A DNA stretch of 64,000 bases from positions 17,584,784-17,648,783 of the forward strand of contig OX381706.1 of NCBI GenBank assembly GCA_947462335.1, read 5' to 3'. Below, piece by piece: positions 1 to 9,738 of this stretch. The notes under the pieces are model-generated. The model was not told where the DNA came from. It made no database searches and saw only the letters and a program-made list of their open reading frames with translations. This DNA is from Harmothoe impar. Taxonomy: Eukaryota > Annelida > Polychaeta > Phyllodocida > Polynoidae. A program made the position numbers and the translations under genes. The stretch's first letter is position 1; each line of letters opens with the position of its first letter.

Positions 1-45
1 CAATGGACCCAACCATGGCATTTTCAGTGTATTTTCAATGGGGAC

Positions 46-69
46 AATAAAATCGTGCACGATTTTATT
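46..69. repeat. 24-bp perfect palindrome
   Basis: Two 12-base arms with no spacer, centred on CGTGCACG. The left arm is AATAAAATCGTG and the right arm is its exact reverse complement. The central GTGCAC is CpG-flanked in otherwise AT-rich DNA. It could be a dimeric protein-binding site or the tip of an old foldback element; nothing else at the locus decides this. Confidence 0.75.
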
Positions 70-92
70 CTAAAATGAACATAATTATATTG

Positions 93-232
93 GGCAGTAA
101 AATCAAATTGGGAGGGAATGAGAGCGAATGGAATAGCTCAGAAGGGAAATATGTTATTTGTGAACATCCTGACTCAATTTTAAGAAATTTGAGGCCCAAT
201 CATCGGATCGGATATACTAACTTTAAGGAATC
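93..232 (+). repeat. Diverged direct repeat, copy 1
   Basis: Pairs with 1371-1503 in the same orientation. Shared anchors are ATGTTATTTGTGAACAT and ATACTAACTTT / GTACTAACTTT in the same order and similar spacing, with small indels between. It is either an old interspersed repeat or a remnant of a local duplication. Confidence 0.6.
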
Positions 233-1370
233 ACAGTGTTCTGTATGATGCACTTTAAGCTTCCCCATGTAACCTCAATGATAGCCTTCAATATGAAGCA
301 ATGAGAGAGATTGTTTGCAATATCCCAGGGTGCCATGCCCTTTACCCTTTTTGCTAACATATTCTATTAGGCACACAAAAAGAGACCGACATAAGATGCA
401 ATTTGGTTATACTATCATGATAGAATATGTAGTCTGCCAATTGGGATGATAAATTATTTTGTAGCATATTCAGAGTGCCTTTATCCCTAGATTATCATTT
501 AGCAATGCAGAATGTTACACCATGAAAGAATATAACAAAGGATTTATATGGACCTTGCAAAGAGTAGCAATCCTCTTAAGATAGTTTATATAGACCTAAA
601 GGGAAATTAGTAAGGCTCTAACCTAGTAACTATTTTAGGCACTTTAGTTGACAGACTTGTGTGCATTAAATATGTACTTTTAATACTCAATCCTCTTCAA
701 AAGTAACAATAGCAAGTAATTATACCTCAACCTTCAATAAAAAAAAATCCCTATGAATGATAGTTTGAACCATTCAATGTATTTGGTTCAACCTGCCCAG
801 GGCATGGGGCACATTGAACCATCCAAAGATTTTATTTTCGAAAATTCAAAATAAATACAAAAAACGACCATACTTGCTTTGCCATAGGTGATCATATATC
901 GCAATGATATAAGGTAACTGCTAGATCCAAGATTAAAGTCCAGATGACTTTGATAAGGTCAGGAAAATATAAATGTGCAAAAGTGGTTCAATGTGCCCCT
1001 CTCTACCCTACAACCCACTCACAATAATCACACCCCGTTTGTACCCTAATCCCGGACATAAACGTGATTGTTTCTATTTTATATGGGAGGTGCTGTAGGC
1101 AAACAAACCACTGGACTGTGAACCCTAGGTGACTAACCCATGAATCAATCTGTTATAAGATATACAAATAGCCAGATATGTATTTTATTAAGTAAAATAC
1201 AATCATATACAAATAATGTATACCTTGCATGGTGAAATCATGAAGGCAATTTTCTTACTCTATACTTACACCCACTGAAGAGATTTGCAGTATATTTGGT
1301 GATCATGTTAAGAGGGTCTGTCAATCACGGCCCAGGCTGGCCAGTACTCCAGATGCCCTCTTGATGCTTT

Positions 1371-1503
1371 TGAACAATAAATCTAATTTGACCAAAATTG
1401 AAGGAAATGAGGGGGGATGGAATAGATAGGAAGTTTCGTATGTTATTTGTGAACATTCAGACTAATTTTTTGTCCCACCGTTGGATGTACTAACTTTGAC
1501 ATC
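1371..1503 (+). repeat. Diverged direct repeat, copy 2
   Basis: Same-orientation partner of 93-232. Both copies run from an AAATTG-like start through GGAATAG, ATGTTATTTGTGAACAT and TACTAACTTTG. Flanking sequence does not align, which favours an interspersed repeat over a large tandem duplication. Confidence 0.6.
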
Positions 1504-3473
1504 CCTCTATAATTTACACCAATAAGATAAGCATCCTGTTGACTCCCTAACACTAATTTACCTCACATGTTTATGCTGTTTCTGTTTTCCTGAGAAATAC
1601 ACACGTTTCTAACTTGTGTCATTCTTGAGTTCCGTTTGGAGGGATATCTTTCGGATGTAATATACCTGAATACATCAACTGGTCAAGATGCAATATAATA
1701 TATCTAACCACTTTACAGGGTAAGACAAAGAAGTTCACACCTTGGTTATAACCGAGGCTCACATAACCGAGGCTTAAGTTTAGTTAACCTCCTTGCGTCT
1801 AAGAAATGTAATAATAGCAATAGTAGAGGGCACTAGGCAGTCTGTCATGTACCTTAACATACACCCAGGTCCTTGTCTGTAACCATTAGATATCCCTGCC
1901 AAATAATATTAGAATATTACACCATACTCTTATTGTATTAGTCAATGATGTTGGTATAGAAGTTTGCTTTACTGTCCATGGGCCTAATAGATTGCATTTA
2001 TACATGATCACAACCTGAACAAAATGAAAGGGTTACCCCATGTCTCACCCCACGATCCCCTCGGCTGAACCACAGGGAGGTCCCTATTATCTGATTAGCT
2101 TGTCTGACTGCTTCTTGTTCATGCCCTATCAAGTTCATTGTGAAAGCCTTGTCCCATCCTTTTGGCAAAGATTACATCCTATCCACAGATAATGATGTAG
2201 CGGAAGCAATAGAACTGTCCTCTACCGCACTCTCATCTATATGTCAGAATGTGATACTGTCTACTGCACCATTGCACTATACTGCCTAATATCCAATAGC
2301 GCTGGTCTTGTAAAAGCACTGGGAACCACATGGGTGGTGAAATTTGTCTTAAGGACAAAAAGGAGATTTTGCCTGTCTTGTATAAGTGACTGGGGTATGA
2401 GCCCAACCAAATTGAAGAGTGTGCTTCAGCACTTTATAGCTATGATACGGTATGTCTATAATTTGTAATTCAGCCATGGTAGTTGTATCACAACACATAT
2501 CAAAAACACATATCTTGTTTTGTTAGTCATATCAGAAATATATCAGATGACATAACCTAGGTATCTAAAATATTACTGAAGATAAGCAGACCCTTCTGGT
2601 AATTGATAGAACGTTGACAGTTCCCAATGTCCCACCCTCAGAACTTGTCGTGAGATGTAGGCAGGTATCATACAGGCAAATATCATAATTTACCAGAACA
2701 AGCAACGTTTTAAGGACAGAATCCAATTCACATGATCAGTAATTATCCCCTGTTCGTTTGTTCTACATACTGCCAGGAACAGGCAGATGTAGTCTGCCAA
2801 GATTACCTTTTGATGTGACTCATTCTCATTAGTAATTTGGTTACTATAATGTTACAACACCTGTATGCTAAGCCACATACCCTCTTCACATTATTCAACA
2901 TCCTTTCTAGTATCGATAATGTTAGAGCTTCACAATATATATTATGCTAGTTGTAAAGCTTTCTGAAAGACATTTCAATCTCCACAATATATCTGCAGAG
3001 TAGGCAAGGAAAGACAGAAACTTAACAAACAAGTAAATAATGTGTTGGAGGCTACGCTGAATCCTGTTAATTATCTCATCATGTTATGAAGTCAAATTGA
3101 TAATTAAACTAATTAGGCCCTAATGATATAAATGAAGTCATTATCTGCATGTCTGTATTTGCACACGTTCCCAGACAAACTGCAGGTGCAATCTAAATAC
3201 AAGTCCACTTCTCCAAATGTACATATCCCAACTCAGAGCAGAGTACTTTTCAATGTCGCAGAAATGGCAAAGTGTTGCTCTGTTAGGGCCAAGGCACTGT
3301 AATAATATCAACCGTGGAATCATCAGGTAAGAATACATATAGAACGACTAATGCATAGTCGCTGTTTGGACAAATATGGCCATGCATTACTGCTAATAAT
3401 GATGTATGATCTAATATTGTATAATTATCAACGGTATACCACCTAATTATAGCCTTGATTAGGAGATCATAAT

Positions 3474-3538
3474 TATGTGACATTTAATAGAAAAGGGGAC
3501 TCTAGTGCACCCTGCACTAAGGCAGATCGTGTCACATA
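3474..3538. mobile_element. 65-bp inverted-repeat micro-element, copy 1
   Basis: Perfect 9-bp terminal inverted repeats TATGTGACA / TGTCACATA enclose a central hairpin TAGTGCA-CCC-TGCACTA. Two other copies lie at 8778-8842 and 40628-40702. The copy at 8778 is at the matching place in duplication unit 2, so this insertion predates the duplication. It is too small to encode anything; it resembles a very short MITE. Confidence 0.75.
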
Positions 3539-3792
3539 ATATTTGTGACTATTCATTATGACACATTAAGTACTGCCTAGCCTCTAGCTGTAAGCCATTT
3601 GGTGCATGGTTCGATCCCCTCAAGCATAAGATAAAAGACCCATGTTAAGGGGAGGGATACTGGACTGCTACCAAAATGTCCACAGGATAGGAATCCATGC
3701 TCCTTAAGATTAAACAAGGCATTTTCCTAATTAAACACAGCAATAAACTGTATTTGAACTGTATTGATGTGAGCCTTCTCTCTGGTAGTGAT

Positions 3793-4177
3793 GGACATAA
3801 GTATTGGCTGTCTGGGAGCAGCAGTATTTTATCAAAGACTCCACAAACAAGCCAGACAACCACAGACAGCCCTAAATCGCATCTCCTTAATTATCTTCAC
3901 AAAGGATCACCATTGTGACTGTCTAGCACTTAGCTGTCACACTGATTGCTTACATGTCCATCTTTCTGCCCTCCGCTTTATCTGAATATCTGTCATTGTA
4001 CGTCCTCCCTGTCCCCTACTCTGTGATTATCTTAAGGAGGCCCTATCGCCCCACAGTCCATGCACAAGAAGGTATTGCCATATCCTCTGTCAGGATTATA
4101 AGCACATTGACAGATTCACTCAATGCCCACCACCCTCCCATCAACCGTGCCTTTCCTCTCAGCCCCTACTGTCAACC
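3793..4177 (+). promoter_or_regulatory. Duplicated conserved island 1, unit-1 copy
   Basis: About 385 bp that match 9094-9479 at over 90 percent by eye, inside a duplication otherwise near 70 percent. The first 60 bases are nearly invariant and carry TATCAAAG (a TCF/LEF core), AACCACAGAC (a RUNX core), GCCAGAC (a SMAD-like box) and ACAAAC (a Fox-like core). Small open frames cross it in both copies. Substitutions fall as often at amino-acid-changing as at silent positions, and identity continues past the stop codon, so constraint appears to be on DNA. Enhancer function is inferred. Confidence 0.6.
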
Positions 4178-4195
4178 AAGGTAACAATGCCATGT

Positions 4196-4398
4196 GTAAC
4201 CTTTAAAGACTGTATGATACATTAATGCATCATTGGGCCAAACCCCTCCCCCATTATTGATCATCAATATGCATGAATGTAGCCCAGGTAAATATCTTGC
4301 CAGTGCTGCATTTAAGCATCATGCCGACCCTACTGGGCTGCATTGGTGCATCTTGATGACAAATGTCATCTGGCCACATGCCATACTTAAATGGTTAA
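4196..4398. mobile_element. TTAA foldback MITE, copy 1
   Basis: Starts GTAA-CCTTTAAAGACTG and ends TTAAATGG-TTAA, the degenerate ends of a family whose best copies read TTAA-CCCTTTAAGGAC...GTCCTTAAAGGG-TTAA. The interior has the family words GTAGCCCAGG and GCATCATGCCGACCC. A TTAA target site with CCC ends points to a piggyBac-like origin. Its partner at 9503-9738 occupies the same place in unit 2, so the insertion is older than the duplication. Confidence 0.75.
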
Positions 4399-4483
4399 CA
4401 AGCCCTGGGTTGGGAGCTGATCAGTGGGGGGGATCCTATAGCTGATGGCAGTGTGTGAATGGGGGAGGCAATCTTGATAAGAC

Positions 4484-4548
4484 ATCCAACCTATGCACCA
4501 TGATGGTTCTAGAACCATTTTAGAACCATCATGCTCCATAGGTTGGAT
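4484..4548. repeat. 28-bp-arm hairpin, unit 1 only
   Basis: Arms 4484-4511 and 4521-4548 pair at 26 of 28 positions around a 9-base loop. The arms begin ATCCAACCTATG and end TGATGGTTCTA. The equivalent place in duplication unit 2 (about 9790-9840) lacks it, so it was gained in unit 1 or lost in unit 2. The size fits a pre-miRNA-like stem or a minimal foldback element. No target-site duplication is evident. Confidence 0.7.
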
Positions 4549-6140
4549 ACCTCTTTGTCACTCAGCACATTGGGATGTAACTGTATGTGCGAGAGGTGTT
4601 CCTCTCTCTGCCCTATGTTAGAACCAGTCACTATAATCATTAAAGGAAATAATGAACAATTATGTCACTGTGGGTACAGATATTTTGAACAAAGGCTCCT
4701 TTCTATGTGGCCTTCGTACTTTAAATGCTTCAGTAAAGAGTTGAAAAATCAAACCTACCTACCCTATTTCTCAGACCATATTTCCTGAAAGACACATAGT
4801 CTTTTGGCCTTAACATCATGAGTCCCCTATCAGGCATTCAACGTAGAAGTGAAGCATTTGGTTACAGTTTACACTCTAGCCTAACAGCCACCCACAACAA
4901 GCCAACGATCTGTACAGCCCAAGGGGGGCTAGAGTGGCCTATAGTGTAGCCACTTGTAATCAATACAACACTATAACATATTACATTGAAGAATATAAAA
5001 GGGTATTACAAACACAGGAAGTTCTTTTTCTGTTAGTAGGTATGGTCCCCCTGCACTACAACTACTGCTGGCATTACGTTGCCCATGGGTACCATGTCTC
5101 TACCACTATTAGGATGTAAACTGAGGTAGATCACTATCCAGATGGCCTTGAGGAAAAGCTCAACGTGTGAGAGAGTATAAAACACTCGAAAAGTTTACTA
5201 TGGCTAAATCAATCAATGGCTTTGGACAATGATTAGTGATAGAACATCAGTGATAGAACATCAGTGTCACCAATGTAAACATTCAACATAGCCTTTCCAT
5301 GTACAATCTCTAATTAGGAAGTGTAATTGCAATTTGATGTGTCCTCAATATACTAATTGATCCGAGAACTGTCTTTATTACACTTTATTTTCCTGCTTTT
5401 AGGGACACATAACTTTTTATAAACGAACAGCCTGTTTGTTTTGACTCATTACTAAATAAACCATGCCACCGCTAGATTCCACTCACGTGTCACCATGCAC
5501 TTTTTGATACATGCACCAAAGACCCAACGGCTGCCTTCTAAATATGACCAACAGATAGCTAAAAAGACGGGGTCTCATGGTACGCCTGTAACATGAGGAT
5601 GGTTGATTGTTGTTGTGACAGTCGGGGACATCTAGGCGCTTACATGTCCCCATGATCCTCCCTCCATTAGTGATATATTAATATACATGTTTGTCTTCTG
5701 GTGGGAGAGGTATATCCTTGAAACAGAACAATGAGTAACTATATTTCAACTCCTCATCTTTTATATTTATCATTGAATATACATAGATTGATTTATAAAA
5801 CTGAGAGATTGTATTCAATTATGAGTAATGTATCACTCCAAACTCAATAATCAATTTGGGAAGGACAGCAATTTAACAGATGATGGCCAAGAAATGCCTC
5901 CTTCTTTGGTAGTATATGCCTCTCTCTTTGGTAGTCCTCAATGTGGTATATATATCATGTGATTTCTTTGTATGAGGTAGATGTGGAATTGTAAATCCTA
6001 CCTCCTGCCACACGCTGCAAACAACATTGAAAAAACGCCCACCTGTATCTATCCTTGTGTATGTATCCCATCATGTCTTTGCCTCTTCTGTAGTCTGTTA
6101 AAAACGCCACCAACAATTGGAATATGTGCTTGTATGGGCT

Positions 6141-6460
6141 ATACCAATAGGAGGACCATCCCAGTCCAATCCCCAAACGCCCCTTCTCACACCAACCTCC
6201 TTCACCTCTCCATGTGTCTTCTCCTCATGCCTTCCCCCTAGGCCACTAATCTCACCAAGCATGGCTGTTAATTACCGCATATAGAACAGCTCCTTAGGGG
6301 GCTGACACAGTCCATGGATGGCCAAGCAGATGAGCTACTCTAGACACTGGGGAGTAACTCAGGGGAAGCTTTGAACATGTTCAGGCAGGGCTGCACTGTC
6401 TAAGACTGACCATGTGGCTTTGTTAAAGCCTGGTTCCTCCCATACATCAACTTGACTAAT
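6141..6460 (+). promoter_or_regulatory. Duplicated conserved island 2, unit-1 copy
   Basis: About 320 bp, the same length as its partner 11662-11981, nearly gap-free and over 90 percent identical by eye. Visible motifs are TGTTAATTACC (homeodomain core TTAATTA), GCAGATGAGCT (E-box CAGATG), TGAACATGTTCA (a 12-bp palindrome resembling a nuclear-receptor or p53 half-site pair) and CACTAATC. The frames crossing it are short and differ between the copies. It is best read as a non-coding element under constraint or kept alike by gene conversion. Confidence 0.6.
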
Positions 6461-6563
6461 TATTTCATTCATGTTGAAGCATTCATCACAATGCATATTG
6501 CATGTTCACTTGAATTCAATATAAACCAGGAGGAATTTTAGCAAAAATTAAGTGTGTATTAGT

Positions 6564-6936
6564 CCCTTGCTTTGACTATTTCAACAGCCAACCCTTTTTT
6601 ACAAACTTCTTAACCAATTCTCATTAAGCTGCTGTCACCTCATTTTTCATCCCAGAACTTTCTTTGTGTAATCGCTGACCAGGGCGTAAACTATTCCCTA
6701 ATCAACCGTTTCCCTCAAGAAAGGAAGCAGATGCAGCCCAAGAGGCCTGATAAGGTGAAAGCAAAGGGTCAGCAGCTGGTGGATTAAATGCATTTGGTTG
6801 GAAGAATCCACACATAAAAACAGTTAAAAGGTGTTGGAGGGATGGGAACAAGTTAGATGACTGCCCAGGGCCCTCAGATTAGCAGATGTCAAGCCTACAG
6901 CCCTAGAAAGATAAGCAAGACCTGTCTTAATGTAGA
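6564..6936 (+). promoter_or_regulatory. Duplicated conserved island 3, unit-1 copy
   Basis: Matches 12321-12701. The core 6616-6795 is almost unchanged while flanks have drifted. The core carries TCATTAAG, GTGTAATCGC, CCTAATCAACC, E-boxes CAGATG and CAGCTG, a GATA site TGATAAGG, and GGATTAAATGCAT (POU/homeodomain-like). No frame is open through the core in both copies. The motif density and selective retention suggest an enhancer; that role is inferred. Confidence 0.65.
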
Positions 6937-8777
6937 AAAGCGAATGGACATAGGATATAGGGGTAGATATGTGTCCATATTTTCAACAGTGAGTGAAACC
7001 GGCCCACAGTCTCAGAAACCTGTATGATGCAACTAGACTTGACCATTAACCATTAAATTATATCTATTCCTAAAGAGAATATGTCAGATCCATCAGTTTT
7101 CAAAGTGGACAACTATAACTGTCTGACTCAGGATTTCCTCTTTCCAACAACATATTTTGTGGTCATCATCTAATATTCATGGAAAATTTATGGGCCCTAA
7201 GGACCCATTTGAAGGTAATCTTTCCACAGTATCTACAGGCTATTTGCCCCGAGCCAGCATTAGTGTCTACCCTTAGCTAATCTAAATGCCAATGTGGAAA
7301 TTGTATAGTCAGCGTAGATTGCATTGTTAAATTACAAAACTAATATAATAACAATATATATATATAGTTAGGTTATTTACACTCAGCATATTGCCATCAG
7401 GAGCTAGATAGATAATGAAATATGCTTATAGATGAAGAATCTATCCCATTGAGATGAGTCATAGGTATACAGGCCAACATATCAGAAAACCATTTTGGAA
7501 CATATCTATTCCATATCCATTGTCTATATCTGCAATTATTGTTTAAATGACACATACTATATATGAGAGCTAGCATTCTATGCCATACAGTAGAAATATA
7601 CAGATAATATAACATCCAGGTATCTGTTAAGACGAACAAGTGAGGACCAGTATTAAAATAATATGATCACAGCTATAGTGTACCTGCTTGTAACCAGACT
7701 ATCACTATACATGGGAAGTCTAAATAGTCTAATATATATATAGGAGATGAGCTGATCACCTGACTCCAGACTCAGCTGCTCAGACATAGAGTATAGGAAA
7801 CCACCACTGCATATTACCAAGAGGTGTATCCATTCCCCAACACATCATTATAGTTAGATTAGATTGTCCAAATGGTATAATATCAGCTGGAAAAATGCCC
7901 TGTGCTGGAAAACCAATTACTTTTAATCAGTCAGTGGATATACATGATACAGGAACTGTATTATATTATTACCTGTCAGGTATTATATTTTTACCTGTCA
8001 CAAATATCATAATTAGTAGCATTCAAATGACAGAACTCAATTATCATGATAATATGTAACAGTGTTCACATGTTGCTCGTAGGAACAGGTAATATTCCTA
8101 ATTGTGTTTTATGTCAGCTGCCAGCAGACCTACACATCAATCCACCAAAATTTCTTTTTGATGTGACTTGGTCTCCTTTGTTATTACTAGTAAATCGTTT
8201 GGTTTGGATAATGTTACAACACCTGTACGCTAAGCTGCAGACTCTCTTTACATTATTTTACATTCGTTCTAGTATAGATAACTCTATAGCGTCACAGTTA
8301 ATAACATTATACTAGTTTGTATAACTCTGCAAACAAGTAAATAATGTGTTGGAGGAGATGGTGAATCCTGTTAACTATTTCATAATGTTAAGAAGTAAAA
8401 TTGATAATTAACTAATTGGGTCTTAATATAACTATACCATGTCTGTTTTTGCACAGGTTCCCAGCCAAACTGCAGATGCAATCTAAATACAAGTTCACTT
8501 CTCCAAATGTACATATCCCAAACTCAGAATAGAGTAGTATTTGATGTCACAGAAATGGCAAAGTGTTACTCTGTTAGGGCAGGGGGACTATAATTATATC
8601 AACCATGGAATTATCAGTTAAGAATACTTACAGAAGGACTAATACCCGCAACCTGTTTGCACAAAGATGGTTATGATGTACTGCTGATCATAATAATACA
8701 ATGATCTAAGGTTGTACAATTATCGAGGCATAAACCATATATCACCTTAATTATGACCTTCATTATGAGATCATGAT

Positions 8778-8842
8778 TATGGGACATTTACTGGGAAAAG
8801 GGACCTTAGTGCACCCTGCACTAAGGCAGATCATCTCACATA
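8778..8842. mobile_element. 65-bp inverted-repeat micro-element, copy 2
   Basis: Same length and layout as 3474-3538, with mutated ends TATGGGACA and TCTCACATA. The central hairpin TTAGTGCA-CCC-TGCACTAA is intact with 8-bp arms. It lies at the matching place in duplication unit 2. Confidence 0.75.
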
Positions 8843-9093
8843 AAACTGGTGACTCTCCATTAGTATGACACATTAACTAATGCATGCCCTCTGGCTATAC
8901 ACCTTTTGGTTGGTGGTTCCCTCAAGCATAAGATAACATATTTATGTTAAGGTGGGTTATATTGGACTGCCATTGTCATGTCCATAGCAGAAGAATCCAT
9001 GCTCCAGGCATTAAACAAAGCAATAAACGGTATTCAAACCATATTGATGTGAGCCCTCTGTCTCTATACTGAGTTGGTAGTGATGAGCAGAGA

Positions 9094-9479
9094 GGACATA
9101 AGTATTGGCTGTCTGGGAGCAGCAGTATTTTATCAAAGACTCCACAAACAAGCCAGACAACCACAGACTGCCCTTCATCGCATCTCCTTAATTATCTTCA
9201 TAAAAGACCACCATTGTGACTGTCTAACACTTAGCTGTCACACTGATTGCTTACATGTCCATCTTTCTGCCCTCCTCTTTATCTGAATATCTGTCATTGT
9301 ACGTCCTCCCTGTCCCATACTCTGTGATTATCTTAAGGAGGCCCTATCGCCCCACAGTCCATGCCAAAGAAAGGTATTGCCATACCCTCTGTCAGGATCG
9401 TAAGCACACTGACAGGCCTACTCAATGCCTATTGCCCTCCCATCAACCGCCCCTTTCCTCTCAGCCCCTACTGTCAACC
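9094..9479 (+). promoter_or_regulatory. Duplicated conserved island 1, unit-2 copy
   Basis: Partner of 3793-4177. It keeps the TATCAAAG, AACCACAGAC, GCCAGAC and AAGGAGGCCCTATCGCCCC words unchanged. A TTAA foldback MITE follows within about 25 bases in both units, so island and MITE were duplicated together. A weaker third copy of part of it is visible at 14065-14170. Confidence 0.6.
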
Positions 9480-9502
9480 CTATATAGAGGACAATGCCAT
9501 GT

Positions 9503-9738
9503 GTAACCTTTAAGGACTGTATGATACATTAGTGCATCATTATGTTGGTCGTCATGATGCATGAATGTAGCCCTAGAAAATTGACTCACCAGGGCTGTAT
9601 TCAAGCATCATGCCGACCCTACGGGATTGAGACACTTTTGAAGTGTTGGTATGATGCATCAATGTTACTCTGCAGAGCTGCATTGGTGCATCATGACGAC
9701 AAATATCTTTTAGTAACATGCCATACCTAAAGGGTTAG
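9503..9738. mobile_element. TTAA foldback MITE, copy 2
   Basis: Begins GTAA-CCTTTAAGGACTG and ends CCTAAAGGG-TTAG, with both flanking TTAA sites mutated by one base. The interior has ATGCATGAATGTAGCCCT, CACCAGGGCTGTATTCA and GCATCATGCCGACCC. It is orthologous to the unit-1 copy at 4196-4398 but about 33 bp longer inside. Confidence 0.75.

Larger units (their letters stand above)
1..2660. other. Intergenic DNA, no gene seen
   Basis: AT-rich sequence with frequent stops in all frames. The only open frame over 60 codons (2241-2468, plus) has no recognisable domain and looks like chance. The stretch holds a long perfect palindrome and a diverged direct repeat, listed separately. I see no splice-site or promoter pattern supporting an exon. 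Confidence 0.7.
2660..8000 (+). repeat. Tandem segmental duplication, unit 1
   Basis: About 5.3 kb that aligns collinearly with 8000-15215. Matched anchors include GTTACAACACCTGTATGC (2852 and 8213), AATAATGTGTTGGAGG (3036 and 8340), CATGGCTGTTAATTACCGC (6260 and 11780), GGGGTAGATA (6959 and 13300) and TTTTAATCAGTCAGTGGATA (7921) with its partner near 15150. Most of the unit has drifted to roughly 70 percent identity with many indels, but three islands are far more similar. No open frame stays intact and conserved outside those islands. The end points are estimates. Confidence 0.85.

Noticed and set aside
3590..3640. Possible B box GGTTCGATCCCC suggesting a tRNA-derived SINE
   Set aside because: No matching A box upstream, and the word is lost in the other duplication unit (GGTTCCCTC at 8920).
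3788..9506. Paired small proteins read from island 1 in both duplication units
   Set aside because: Replacement and silent changes are about equal and identity extends past the stop codons, so conservation appears to be of DNA and not of a peptide.
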